A stretch of 64,000 bases of DNA. Source: Cohnella herbarum (GTDB lineage: Bacteria; Bacillota; Bacilli; Paenibacillales; Paenibacillaceae). Positions 1 to 8,710 of this stretch are shown piece after piece; the stretch's first letter is position 1, and each line of letters starts with the position of its first letter. The position numbers and the translations under genes are program-made. Below the pieces are notes generated by a model that worked only from the letters and a program-made list of their open reading frames with translations, made no database searches and was not told the origin of the DNA. The stretch covers positions 372,001 to 436,000 of the forward strand of contig NZ_CP051680.1 of NCBI RefSeq assembly GCF_012849095.1, read 5' to 3'.

Positions 1-1
1 G

Positions 2-142
2 AGAACCGATATGGGCGGCCCCCAAGCAACAAACGATCCTTCTATGCCCGCGCCAGGAATTATCGATCTCGCGGAAGGTAAGATCAAATGCGAGGGAGCT
101 CATGTATTCGTAGACCACAATGGCAACGCATTGCCAAAATGA
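2..142 (+). CDS. C-terminal end of an unrecognised protein (cut by window edge)
   Basis: An open frame enters from the left edge and stops at TGA 140-142, giving 46 residues that include the stretches MPAPGIIDLAEGKIKCEGA and VFVDHNGNALPK. I do not recognise the family. It reads like the end of a real protein (codon use similar to the downstream genes, mixed polar and hydrophobic composition) and is followed by a terminator at 376-418, so it probably closes the operon upstream of this window. Confidence 0.5.
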   Translation, partial: RTDMGGPQATNDPSMPAPGIIDLAEGKIKCEGAHVFVDHNGNALPK

Positions 143-659
143 GTGAAATCAGCTTGGATTGCGGGATTAAGCCGCTGTTTCGCTAACGGAACGGAGAGGC
201 GTTATTTGACCGGTAAGCGGCCCGATTAAACGATTTTCTATTAAGTAGCTTTCTGGCACTATATTGCACCATCCGTGCTCGAGAGCGAATTCTGAGTAAC
301 GTAATGGATTCTTTATTGTCGTCTTTATCGTTTAGAAAGCTTTTCTCTTTCTAACGACTAAGTGTAAAACCTCAGAGTGTCGAAAAAGCCCAGCGGGCTT
401 TTCGGCACTTCTTTTTTTATGTAGTCCCGGGAATGTCACGGCACAGTTGATCTTCTACTCCATTTCAAACACGCTAATATTAGACCGTGATGTTAAATTA
501 TTGTCCTTCCATGGCGAGGCGCAAGCGCCTACAATAAAACCACTCCCGCTGTAAAAGATGGCCGAGTCCGCTCCTGCGAACAGACTGTGAAGAGATCGGA
601 ACAGACTCGAACCTCGGGGTCAGCGGGTAAGGTGAGATACGGAAGGAGAATACGACCAA
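143..659. other. Intergenic region, mostly featureless
   Basis: About 0.5 kb without a convincing gene. It contains one clear terminator (376-418). A minus-strand open frame over 498-956 overlaps the dehydrogenase and has no ribosome binding site or recognisable product. The only ribosome binding site is GGAAGGAG at 641-648, serving the next gene. No convincing sigma-A promoter was found by eye. Confidence 0.5.
376..418 (+). terminator. Rho-independent terminator
   Basis: Inverted repeat AGTGTCGAAAAAGCCC / GGGCTTTTCGGCACT (one G:T pair) with a tiny loop, followed by CTTTTTTT at 411-418. It lies downstream of the partial gene at the left edge and separates it from the dehydrogenase operon. 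Confidence 0.85.
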
Positions 660-1691
660 GTGATGAAAGCGGCGGTTGTCCAAGGTGCTTTCCAGTTTGC
701 AATCGAAGAGCGCCCCATTCCCGAGCCGCAATCGGGCGAAGTGCTCGTTCGCATCATGGCGGTGGGCATATGCGGATCGGATATTCACGGGATGACCGAG
801 GACGGCGGCGTTCGGCGGCGACCGGGACTCATTATGGGCCACGAGGCAGCCGGAGTCATCGAACGTCTGGGCGAGGGCGTGGAGGGCTGGCGGCCCGGGG
901 ATCGCGTTGCCCTTGACCCGCAATGGTCTTGCGGACAATGCGAGCCTTGCCGTCACGGCTGGCTGAATCTGTGCGAGAACGGATTCATCTTCGGTTCATC
1001 GAAGCTCAAATTCACGCATGGAGCCATGTGCGAGTATTTGGCCGTACCGCAGAAGCAGTTGAACCTATTGCCCGATCAAGTAACCTTCGCCGAGGGCGCG
1101 TCTCTCGATTATGTCGGCAATGCGATGCACGCCGTCAACGAGTCGCAAAGCCGGTTCGGCGATACGTTCGTCGTCATCGGCACCGGCGCAATCGGTCTAG
1201 TTGCCATTCAGATTGCAAGGCTAAGAGGTGCCGGTAAAATTATTGCCGTAGGTACCTCCCCTCACAAGCTGGCTATGGCGAAAAAGTTCGGAGCGGATCG
1301 GGTTATTCACTCCCGCGAGGAGAATGCGTTAGAAGTCATCATGGAAGAGACGGACGGGAAGGGGGCAGAAGTTGTCATTGAAGCCGTCGGCGTAAGCGAT
1401 ACCTACGCTTTGGCCGTTCAAGCGGCGAAGCGGCGCGGCAAGGTTATGGCTCTTGGCTTTGCCTCCAATGAGATCACGATCCCGGTACAGCCCCTTCTGT
1501 TCCGTGAAGTCAGTCTCATCGGGATTACCGGCTATGTATTCGAGGCCGCTCCCGTATTGAAAATGATTGCCAACGGAAAGATAGACGTTAAATCCATAAC
1601 GACGGAGCTTCCGCTGGAGGAAGTTCAGAAAGCTTTCGAGATGATCGTCGGCAAGAAAAACGAGGTTATTAAAGTCGCGCTTATCCCTTGA
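660..1691 (+). CDS. Zinc-dependent alcohol/polyol dehydrogenase (MDR family)
   Basis: 343 residues, normal for the sorbitol/threonine-dehydrogenase branch of medium-chain dehydrogenases, which oxidise a sugar, polyol or hydroxyacid with NAD(P). Visible are the catalytic zinc ligands C38 (GICGSDIHG) and H61-E62 (MGHEAAG), the four-cysteine structural zinc loop C91, C94, C97 and C105, and the Rossmann motif VIGTGAIGLVAIQIAR. The GTG start at 660 fits GGAAGGAG at 641-648; the ATG at 663 is the alternative. It is the first gene of an operon with a DapA-family enzyme, a sugar importer and a 2-hydroxyacid dehydrogenase, so a role in oxidising an imported sugar or sugar acid is likely. The substrate cannot be told from sequence. 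Confidence 0.9.
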   Translation: MMKAAVVQGAFQFAIEERPIPEPQSGEVLVRIMAVGICGSDIHGMTEDGGVRRRPGLIMGHEAAGVIERLGEGVEGWRPGDRVALDPQWSCGQCEPCRHGWLNLCENGFIFGSSKLKFTHGAMCEYLAVPQKQLNLLPDQVTFAEGASLDYVGNAMHAVNESQSRFGDTFVVIGTGAIGLVAIQIARLRGAGKIIAVGTSPHKLAMAKKFGADRVIHSREENALEVIMEETDGKGAEVVIEAVGVSDTYALAVQAAKRRGKVMALGFASNEITIPVQPLLFREVSLIGITGYVFEAAPVLKMIANGKIDVKSITTELPLEEVQKAFEMIVGKKNEVIKVALIP

Positions 1692-1745
1692 AAGCCAAGC
1701 ACGGACGGGGAGCGTCATCATCTATTTACAGGAGCTGAACCAGGG

Positions 1746-2660
1746 ATGAAACATCTTTACGGAGTTACGACAGCAATGGTCACCCCCTTCGATTCAGAGG
1801 GCAAGGTAGATACGCATAAAGTGGAACGATTAACGGAATTTCTGATTACAAAAGGTGTCAATTGTTTGTACCCGCTCGGCACGACCGGAGAAATGCTTCG
1901 AGTATCGGTGGAGGAACGGAAAAGGGTAGCGGAGGCGGTCGTCCGGACGGCTAACGGCCGGGTTACGGTATTCATCCACGTCGGCGCGATGAACGCGACC
2001 GAGACGGTCGAGCTTGCCAAGCATGCGCATGAAATCGGCGCGGACGGCATTGGCGCGGTCACTCCTGTGTTCTTCGGCGCGAACGACCGGGAATTGATCC
2101 ACTACTATAAGACTTTATCCGATAGCGTCCCTTCCGATTTCCCGATCTATTTGTATAGCATCCCGCAATGCGCATCCAACGATCTGAAGCCTGAGGTTGC
2201 CCGGCAGATTGCGAAGGAATGCGGCAATGTCATCGGGATCAAATACAGCTATCCGGACTATTTGCGGATTAACGATTATTTAACGATCAACGAGGAAAAG
2301 TTCTCCGTTCTGCCGGGTGCAGACAGACTGTTCCTTCCCGCGCTCGCTATGGGCTGCGACGGAGTTGTCTCCGGCATCTCAGGCGTATATCCAGAGCCTT
2401 TCGTCGCCGTCTACAAAGCTTTCATTGACGGTGATCTGACGAAAGCGCGCAGATTGCAACGACTCGCCATCCGCTTCTGCGAAGCACTCAAAAACGGCAG
2501 CAACATGGCTTATTTCAAAGAAGCTTTGAAATTCAGAGGCGTGGACGCGGGTCATATGAAAAATCCGCAGCTCGATCTCATTAGCGAAGACGCCGCCGCG
2601 CTTCGGGACAGCTTGCAAGAGTTGGAGCAACAGCTGGATCAGGCTCTCCAATCCTCCTAA
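1746..2660 (+). CDS. DapA-family (dihydrodipicolinate synthase / N-acetylneuraminate lyase) aldolase or dehydratase
   Basis: 304 residues, a single-domain TIM-barrel Schiff-base enzyme. It has the pyruvate-carboxylate-binding motif GTTGE, the catalytic tyrosine Y137 (YLYSIPQ) and the Schiff-base lysine K166 (IGIKYS). The family condenses or cleaves pyruvate with an aldehyde, or dehydrates keto-deoxy sugar acids. AGGAG at 1730-1734 supports ATG 1746. Next to a dehydrogenase and a sugar importer, a 2-keto-3-deoxy sugar-acid aldolase or dehydratase is more likely than lysine biosynthesis; this is inferred from context. Confidence 0.85.
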   Translation: MKHLYGVTTAMVTPFDSEGKVDTHKVERLTEFLITKGVNCLYPLGTTGEMLRVSVEERKRVAEAVVRTANGRVTVFIHVGAMNATETVELAKHAHEIGADGIGAVTPVFFGANDRELIHYYKTLSDSVPSDFPIYLYSIPQCASNDLKPEVARQIAKECGNVIGIKYSYPDYLRINDYLTINEEKFSVLPGADRLFLPALAMGCDGVVSGISGVYPEPFVAVYKAFIDGDLTKARRLQRLAIRFCEALKNGSNMAYFKEALKFRGVDAGHMKNPQLDLISEDAAALRDSLQELEQQLDQALQSS

Positions 2661-2734
2661 ACGCGTTAAATCTGTATAGTCGATGTTAAATAGTTACCAT
2701 ATCGACGAGGTTCAGGGCTGATTACAATTAATGA

Positions 2735-2748
2735 TGTAAGCGATAACA
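2735..2748. promoter_or_regulatory. CcpA catabolite-response element (cre)
   Basis: TGTAAGCGATAACA matches the Bacillus cre consensus TGWAANCGNTNWCA at every position. It lies 18 bases before the binding-protein start at 2766, where CcpA with HPr-Ser-P would block transcription of the importer when preferred sugars are present. The match is seen; the function is inferred from the known consensus. Confidence 0.7.
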
Positions 2749-2765
2749 ACTAAGGGGGATCATTC

Positions 2766-4103
2766 ATGAACTTCAGGAGAAAGCCTTATCTCACCGCAGC
2801 GGTGAGCGCAGTACTGACCGTTAGTTTGCTGGCGGGATGCGGTTCCAACAATGCATCGGAGGGCTCCACTGCGTCGGGCTCTCCGGCGGCAAACGGGGAC
2901 AAGCCTTTCAAAGGAAAAACGTTGTCCGTCTATATCGGCAGCAATTCTACGAGCGAATATATTCGCTCGCAGTTGCCTGAGTTCGAAGAAGCGACAGGGA
3001 TGAAGGTCGACTTCCAAGTATTCGCGAATGAACAGCTCAGTCAGAAGCTGAGCGTACAGATGACGGCCGGCAGCGCCACGCCCGACGTGTTCACGATCCG
3101 ACCGCTTGAGGAAACGAAGCTGTTCGAGAAGAACGGTTGGTTGCAGCCGCTGAACGATTATGCTTCCAAGGACGCGGCCTTCGACCTGGCAGACTTCAGC
3201 GAATCCTCGCTGTCGTCGGCTACGGCCAACGGCAACTTGATCGGTATCCCGATGCTTACGGAGCAGCAAATCTTGTACTATCGCAAGGACTTGCTGAAGG
3301 AAGCCGGAATCGAAGTCCCCAAGACGCTCGACGAGTTGAAAGCCGCAGCCGAGAAACTGAACGATCCGGACAAAGGTATCTATGGCTTCGTCGCGCGCGG
3401 TCAGAAGGGCGCGCTTGTCACCCAGCTCTCCTCGTTTGTCTTCTCCGAGGGCGGCGACTTCCAGAACGGTGACAAGGCGACCTTGAATACGCCGGAATTC
3501 ATTAAAGCCTCGGCGCTCTACGTAGATTTGCTGAAAAACTACGGACCTCCGGGCGTGCTCAACATGGGCTGGCCGCAAGCGATGGGAGTATTCGCCCAAG
3601 GTAAAGCCGCCTTCTTCACGGATACGAGCACGGTTTACCCGAATGCCACCGATCCGGATAAGTCGACGATTGCCGATCAAGTTGGATTCGCGCCTTTCCC
3701 TTCCGGCAGTTCCGGAGCCAAGCCGTACAATATTACGGCGTGGGCATTGTCCATGAATTCGCAATCGAAGAGCAAAGATGAAGCGTGGGCCTTTATCCAA
3801 TGGGTAACAGGCAAGGATATGGTCAAAAAGCTGCAATTGCATGGCACGCCGGGTGCCCGTACCTCCGTCTGGAATGATCCGGAAGGCGAAGCCGGCTTCC
3901 CGCAAGGCTATATTCCCGTCATTCAGGAATCCGTGAAAACCGCCATCGGGCATGATCGTCCGCAAGTCATTAAAGTAGGCGAAGCGCGCGACGTCATCAG
4001 TGAGATCATTATCAAGGGTCTCGTAGGCGAAGACATCACCGCAGCAGCAGAGAAAGCGAACGTCGAGTTCCAGAAAATCATCGACAATGAGAAAGCAAAG
4101 TGA
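2766..4103 (+). CDS. Sugar ABC transporter substrate-binding lipoprotein (CUT1)
   Basis: 445 residues. A type II signal peptide ends in LLAGC with lipidated C25, followed by a Ser/Gly/Ala-rich tether and a family-1 extracellular solute-binding fold. It would capture an oligosaccharide or sugar derivative outside the membrane and pass it to the two permeases directly downstream. AAGGGGGAT precedes ATG 2766. A full-consensus cre site sits just upstream. No ATPase is encoded in this cluster, as is usual for Bacillales CUT1 importers that share an MsmX-type ATPase. The sugar bound is unknown. Confidence 0.93.
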   Translation: MNFRRKPYLTAAVSAVLTVSLLAGCGSNNASEGSTASGSPAANGDKPFKGKTLSVYIGSNSTSEYIRSQLPEFEEATGMKVDFQVFANEQLSQKLSVQMTAGSATPDVFTIRPLEETKLFEKNGWLQPLNDYASKDAAFDLADFSESSLSSATANGNLIGIPMLTEQQILYYRKDLLKEAGIEVPKTLDELKAAAEKLNDPDKGIYGFVARGQKGALVTQLSSFVFSEGGDFQNGDKATLNTPEFIKASALYVDLLKNYGPPGVLNMGWPQAMGVFAQGKAAFFTDTSTVYPNATDPDKSTIADQVGFAPFPSGSSGAKPYNITAWALSMNSQSKSKDEAWAFIQWVTGKDMVKKLQLHGTPGARTSVWNDPEGEAGFPQGYIPVIQESVKTAIGHDRPQVIKVGEARDVISEIIIKGLVGEDITAAAEKANVEFQKIIDNEKAK

Positions 4104-4239
4104 ACTCGCTGAGCTACTCTCAGTAAAGCACAAATGAAATAACGGCACTCCCCTCCGCTGGCGTGGAAGAGCAGCACCTTGCAGCTCTTCTCCCCTCGGC
4201 GGGAAGCCTTGCCGGGAAGAGCAGGAAAGGGTGACGTTG

Positions 4240-5115
4240 ATGCGCACAGCTTGGCTAGACAAGAACATAAAATGGGTATTTACGTTGCCGGCCGTTTTAT
4301 TCGTCATCCTGATGATGGCGTTCCCCATCTTTTACACGGTGAGAATCAGCTTTTTCGAATGGAGCATGTCAGCGGTTACGCCGCCGAGATGGGTCGGATT
4401 GGACAATTACATCGAGCTGCTAAACAGCGAAAGATTCTGGCAATCGGTTAAAGCAACCTTGTATTTCACAGTACTGGCACTCGTTGTGGAAACGGTGCTG
4501 GGCGTCGCGATAGCCCTTGTACTGTTCCGTGAATACAAAGGCAAGAACATCGCCAAAACACTGTTCCTGCTGCCTATGGTATCCACTCCGGTCGCCATGG
4601 GTCTTGTCTGGCTCCTCATTTACGAGCCGACCATCGGCGCGGCGAACATGATGCTGAAGTGGTTCGGATTCAAGCCGCTGGAATGGCTGGGCAATGTGAA
4701 TCAGGCTATTCCGTCTTTGGCGATTATCGATATTTGGCAATGGACTCCCATGGTGTGCCTAATCGTCATGGCTGGGTTGTCCACCTTGCCTAAGGACCCG
4801 TATGAATCCGCCGAGGTGGACGGGGCATCGGCGTGGCAGAAGCTGATCTATATTACGCTTCCGCTCGTGCGACCGACTATCATCGTGGCGATGATGCTGC
4901 GGCTGATCGATGTGCTTAAGACGTTCGATATTATTTATGCAACGACGCAAGGCGGTCCGGGAAGCGCGTCCGAGACACTGAACATTTACACCTATATGCT
5001 CGGGTTCCAATTTTTCAAGCTCGGCTCGGCTTCTTCACTGCTCGTTATCTTTTTCACCATCATCCTGATTTTCACATTGCTGATGATCTGGATTCGCAAG
5101 AGATTGGGGGCGTAA
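4240..5115 (+). CDS. Sugar ABC transporter permease, MalF/UgpA type
   Basis: About 291 residues with six hydrophobic segments and the cytoplasmic EAA coupling motif (EVDGASAWQKLIYITLPL) that contacts the ATPase. It forms the import channel with the next gene. A GTG at 4231 opens the frame, but AGGAAAGG at 4223-4230 would abut it, while ATG 4240 has a 9-base spacing, so I prefer 4240. A 127-base gap with an imperfect G/C-rich inverted region separates it from the binding-protein gene, which could lower permease expression relative to the binding protein. Confidence 0.92.
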   Translation: MRTAWLDKNIKWVFTLPAVLFVILMMAFPIFYTVRISFFEWSMSAVTPPRWVGLDNYIELLNSERFWQSVKATLYFTVLALVVETVLGVAIALVLFREYKGKNIAKTLFLLPMVSTPVAMGLVWLLIYEPTIGAANMMLKWFGFKPLEWLGNVNQAIPSLAIIDIWQWTPMVCLIVMAGLSTLPKDPYESAEVDGASAWQKLIYITLPLVRPTIIVAMMLRLIDVLKTFDIIYATTQGGPGSASETLNIYTYMLGFQFFKLGSASSLLVIFFTIILIFTLLMIWIRKRLGA

Positions 5116-5118
5116 ACC

Positions 5119-5934
5119 GTGATAAAGCAAAAATCAAAAGCAGCGCTCCTGTCCACTTCGGCATGGCTGATTATTCTGATTTTTTCCTTCCCATTGCTGT
5201 GGATGGTGCTCGCCTCCTTCAAGACGCAGGCGCAGATTATGTCCACCGACAATTTGCTTATCTTTAAGCCGACATTAAAAAATTACAGCGCGGTATTCGA
5301 GCAATACAACTTTATGAAATATATTGGCAACAGCGCTGTCGTCGCGCTTGGCTCTACGTTGGGCTCTCTGCTGCTCGGGCTGCCGGCTGCTTATGCCATT
5401 GCCCGCTACAAGCTGCAGGGACTGGCGCTGACGATTCTCGTCGCCCGGATTATTCCGGCCATCACGTTCCTCATTCCTTGGTTCATTCTGTTCAGCGGAC
5501 TTAAGCTGGTGGATACGTTTACCGCACTCATTCTGACGCACATGCTCGTCGGCCTGCCCTTTATCATCTGGATTATGATTCCTTTCTTCGAATCTCTCCC
5601 GCAAGAAATCGAAGAAGCGGCGCTGATTGACGGCTGCAGCAAATTCAAGGTGTTTCTGCGCATCGTGCTTCCGATATCGGGACCGGGGGTCATCACCTCT
5701 TCGCTAATGTCGATTATTTTCTCGTGGAACAACTTCTTGTTCTCGATTATATTGGCCGGAGAAAAAACGAAGACGCTGCCTGTCGCAATCTTCAACTTCA
5801 TCTCGTATTCCGAAGTGAACTGGGGCGGAATTATGGCGGCGGCATGCATCATTACGCTTCCGATCATTCTGATCGCGCTTGTCGCTCAACGCTACGTTGT
5901 AAGCGGACTGGCAGCCGGAGCCTTGAAAGGTTAA
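5119..5934 (+). CDS. Sugar ABC transporter permease, MalG type
   Basis: 271 residues with six predicted membrane segments and the EAA loop EEAALIDGCSKFKVFLRIV. It pairs with the preceding permease, whose stop is four bases away. The GTG start at 5119 is preceded by TTGGGGGC. It is the inner-membrane partner of the importer whose binding protein is at 2766. The C-terminus ends in SGLAAGALKG, a common MalG-type ending. Confidence 0.92.
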   Translation: MIKQKSKAALLSTSAWLIILIFSFPLLWMVLASFKTQAQIMSTDNLLIFKPTLKNYSAVFEQYNFMKYIGNSAVVALGSTLGSLLLGLPAAYAIARYKLQGLALTILVARIIPAITFLIPWFILFSGLKLVDTFTALILTHMLVGLPFIIWIMIPFFESLPQEIEEAALIDGCSKFKVFLRIVLPISGPGVITSSLMSIIFSWNNFLFSIILAGEKTKTLPVAIFNFISYSEVNWGGIMAAACIITLPIILIALVAQRYVVSGLAAGALKG

Positions 5935-5966
5935 AGAACTCCCCCAAACATCCATGGAGAGGAACG

Positions 5967-6932
5967 ATGGCATTGTCGAATCGTCCAAAAATTCTCGTCA
6001 CGTCAACGAATTATTCCATCTATTGCGGCGAAGCGAAACAACTGCTGGAAAGCAATGGCTGCGAGATCATTGAAAATATGCGCGGACGTCCGTTGACCTT
6101 CGAGGAATTGTCCGCGGTCGTCCCTGATATCAGCGGCGTCGTCGCTGGAGTGGATACCTGGAACGAAGAGGTATTTAAGCTCGCTCCCCAACTGAAAGCC
6201 ATTGGCCGATTCGGCGTAGGCGTCGATAATATCGATCTGGACAAAGCCCGCGAATACGGCATTCAGGTAACGAACGTTCCCGGAGGCAATGCCAATGCGG
6301 TAGCGGAATTCGCCGTAGGATTGATTCTGAGTGCCCTTCGCAACATTCCGAATCTGTATCAATCGGCTCGAAGGGCTTATTGGGATCGGCATGTCGGGGA
6401 GGAGCTCCAAGGCAAACGTATCGGGCTGCTCGGTTTCGGCAATATTTCTAGAAGACTGGCACGCAAGCTTCAAGGCTTCGACGTGGACATTATAGCCTTC
6501 GACAAATATCCGAACGAAGCGGCCGCCAAGGAGTTAAACGTGACGCTGGCTTCTTTCGAGGAAGTGTTAAGCACCAGCGACATCGTCAGCATGCATTTGC
6601 CGGCGCTGCCCGAAACTTATCATATTATGGGTGACAAGCAATTCGGGATGATGAAGCGAGGCAGCTACTTCATCAATACTGCACGGGGGACGGTCGTGGA
6701 TGAGGCGGCGCTCCGCAAGGCGCTAACGGACGGCCCTCTCGGCGGGGCGGCCATCGACGTCTACGAGCATGAACCCGTCGGAGCCGACAATCCGCTGCTG
6801 ACGACGGACCGTATCGTAACGACGCCTCATACGGCGGCGGAAACTATCGAAACTTACCGTTTAGTCGGGTTAACGACGGCAAGGGCGATTTTGGACGTAC
6901 TTGCGGGCCGCACGCCCAACAATCTGTTATAA
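5967..6932 (+). CDS. D-isomer-specific 2-hydroxyacid dehydrogenase (SerA-like)
   Basis: 321 residues, without the regulatory ACT domain of full SerA. The NAD motif is GLLGFGNISRRLA, and the catalytic triad of the family is present: R240 (NTARGTVVDE), E269 (YEHEPVG) and H288 (TTPHTAAET). It would interconvert a 2-keto acid and a D-2-hydroxyacid. GAGAGGAACG places the start at ATG 5967. The frame is open further upstream but only across the permease gene in another frame, so the longer version was rejected. With the DapA-like enzyme and the Zn-dehydrogenase it could form a sugar-acid pathway; the substrate is unknown. Confidence 0.9.
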   Translation: MALSNRPKILVTSTNYSIYCGEAKQLLESNGCEIIENMRGRPLTFEELSAVVPDISGVVAGVDTWNEEVFKLAPQLKAIGRFGVGVDNIDLDKAREYGIQVTNVPGGNANAVAEFAVGLILSALRNIPNLYQSARRAYWDRHVGEELQGKRIGLLGFGNISRRLARKLQGFDVDIIAFDKYPNEAAAKELNVTLASFEEVLSTSDIVSMHLPALPETYHIMGDKQFGMMKRGSYFINTARGTVVDEAALRKALTDGPLGGAAIDVYEHEPVGADNPLLTTDRIVTTPHTAAETIETYRLVGLTTARAILDVLAGRTPNNLL

Positions 6933-6975
6933 TTGCGAGATCACATTCGGCACCAGCGACACGGAGGAGATCGAG

Positions 6976-8694
6976 ATGCAAATCATCGGAAGGATGAATA
7001 CCTTCGGCAAGGTGATTACGCTCGTCATCGTGTTGCTTGTGCCGATTATTATTTTGTACGCATATTCCCATCAGGTCAGCGTAAAAGTCGTCGGAGAAAA
7101 CATTGAAAGCGAGAAGGCTCACCGCCTCTCCTTCTTCAACAGTCAGATTCAATCCGCGGTCGATCAATTGACGAAGTTTTCCGTTATCGTCAGTCGGGAC
7201 CCTGAGGTCAAAGAGTATTTGTCCGATTACGATACGCTACCTCCGCTAGCCAAGCTGCAGAAGCAACAGCGAATCGTCGATATGCTCAACCTCCAGGTGC
7301 TGACCAGCGTATGGAACAGTCAGATCATCCTGCATTTGCCGAAGCAGAAGGAAGTTATTACGACCGATTACTTCGTTCAATTCGACGAGCGCTATTTGGA
7401 ACAGGCCGTTCCGGGACAATGGAATTACTACACCAATGTCGTCAACGGCGCTAATGAAGCTTATTTCTCGTTGATACGAATCTCCAGCAATCCCGAACTG
7501 TGGATTGAGGTTCGTTTTATCGATGCTAATATCCGAAATATGCTCAAGCATTTCAACCAAGGCGGAGACAGCGAACCGATCTTCTATTCGCCGGGAAAGC
7601 AAGCCATTGCCAACGAAACGTCGGACCCTGATCTCGTAGCCTCCCTTGTCCAGCAGCTCGGCACGAGCGAGCTCGGAGCTTCCGGTCATCTAGACATGAC
7701 GGCTGGCGGGCGCAAATACACGGTCAATTATATTCTCTCCGATGCACTAGGATGGTATTTGGTCGACTACGTGCCGCTGCAACAAATTCTTATGCCCATT
7801 ACGACCAGCCGAAATCTGTTCTATACTTCAATCGCGCTTCTTCTCTGCGTCAGCATCCTAGCCACGACGCTGTTGTACCGCAATGTCCAGAGGCCGATTC
7901 ATATGCTCATCCTCAGCGTGAAGAAAATTCGCATGGGGCAGTACTCCACCCGTCTGCGCAAGCAGCCGAACAATGAATTCGACTTTCTGTTCGAGAGCTT
8001 CAACAAGATGGCTGAGCAAATCCAGGAATTGATCGAGAAGGTGCACGTCGAAAATCTGCGTTCACGGGAAGCGACCTTGAAGCAACTGCAATCGCAGATT
8101 AATCCGCACTTCCTGTACAACTGCCTCTTCTACATTAAAAATATGGCCAATCTCAACGACAAGGAAGCCGTCGTAGCTATGTCGCTTAATCTTGGGGAAT
8201 ATTACCGGTATACGACCAGGGTAAACAACGAGATGGCGACCGTCGAGGAAGAGATTCGGCTTGTCGTCAGCTACTTGACCATTCAGAACTTGCGCATTCA
8301 ACGCTTTCATTGCGAGATCGACATTCCCGAACGGATGAACGGTCTATCCATCCCCCGTCTCTTATTGCAGCCGATTGTGGAAAATGCAATTGTACACGGA
8401 GTCGAGAAGCAGACGGGCTTCGGAATCATTCAGATTACCGGGGAGCAGGAAGGCCGCATATGCAAAATTATCGTGGAGGATAATGGAGCAGGCATGGATC
8501 CGGAGGCGCTATCCGAATTGCAGAGTAAGCTGTTGTTGCCGATGGAGGACGATATGGGCTGCGGGATGTGGAATGTCAATCAACGGCTGATCCATCTGTA
8601 CAAAGGAGGCTCCGGCTTGCGGCTATCCCGCTCCGAGCTCGGCGGCATGCGCGTCGAGCTGGTCTGGGAAGATGATCGGCGGGCAAGCGATTGA
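6976..8694 (+). CDS. YesM-type sensor histidine kinase
   Basis: 572 residues. TM1 lies near residues 10-30, followed by an extracytoplasmic sensor domain of about 240 residues, TM2 (FYTSIALLLCVSILATTLLY), a HAMP linker and a His_kinase domain with phosphoacceptor H378 in QINPHFLYN. The HATPase motifs are LLLQPIVENAIVHG, VEDNGAGMD and GCGMWNVNQRL. GGAGGA at 6963-6968 supports ATG 6976; a longer frame begins at 6901 inside the preceding gene and lacks a binding site. It is paired with the AraC-type regulator 16 bases downstream and likely senses the sugar carried by the adjacent importer. Confidence 0.93.
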   Translation: MQIIGRMNTFGKVITLVIVLLVPIIILYAYSHQVSVKVVGENIESEKAHRLSFFNSQIQSAVDQLTKFSVIVSRDPEVKEYLSDYDTLPPLAKLQKQQRIVDMLNLQVLTSVWNSQIILHLPKQKEVITTDYFVQFDERYLEQAVPGQWNYYTNVVNGANEAYFSLIRISSNPELWIEVRFIDANIRNMLKHFNQGGDSEPIFYSPGKQAIANETSDPDLVASLVQQLGTSELGASGHLDMTAGGRKYTVNYILSDALGWYLVDYVPLQQILMPITTSRNLFYTSIALLLCVSILATTLLYRNVQRPIHMLILSVKKIRMGQYSTRLRKQPNNEFDFLFESFNKMAEQIQELIEKVHVENLRSREATLKQLQSQINPHFLYNCLFYIKNMANLNDKEAVVAMSLNLGEYYRYTTRVNNEMATVEEEIRLVVSYLTIQNLRIQRFHCEIDIPERMNGLSIPRLLLQPIVENAIVHGVEKQTGFGIIQITGEQEGRICKIIVEDNGAGMDPEALSELQSKLLLPMEDDMGCGMWNVNQRLIHLYKGGSGLRLSRSELGGMRVELVWEDDRRASD

Positions 8695-8710
8695 GAGAGG
8701 AGGCGGTGCC

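Noticed and set aside
498..956. Minus-strand open frame
   Set aside because: Overlaps the conserved Zn-dehydrogenase, has no ribosome binding site and no recognisable product.
1746..2660. Lysine-biosynthetic dapA
   Set aside because: Context is a sugar importer and dehydrogenases; no lysine genes nearby.
5724..5966. N-terminal extension of the 2-hydroxyacid dehydrogenase
   Set aside because: It covers the permease gene in another frame; ATG 5967 has a good ribosome binding site and gives the family length.
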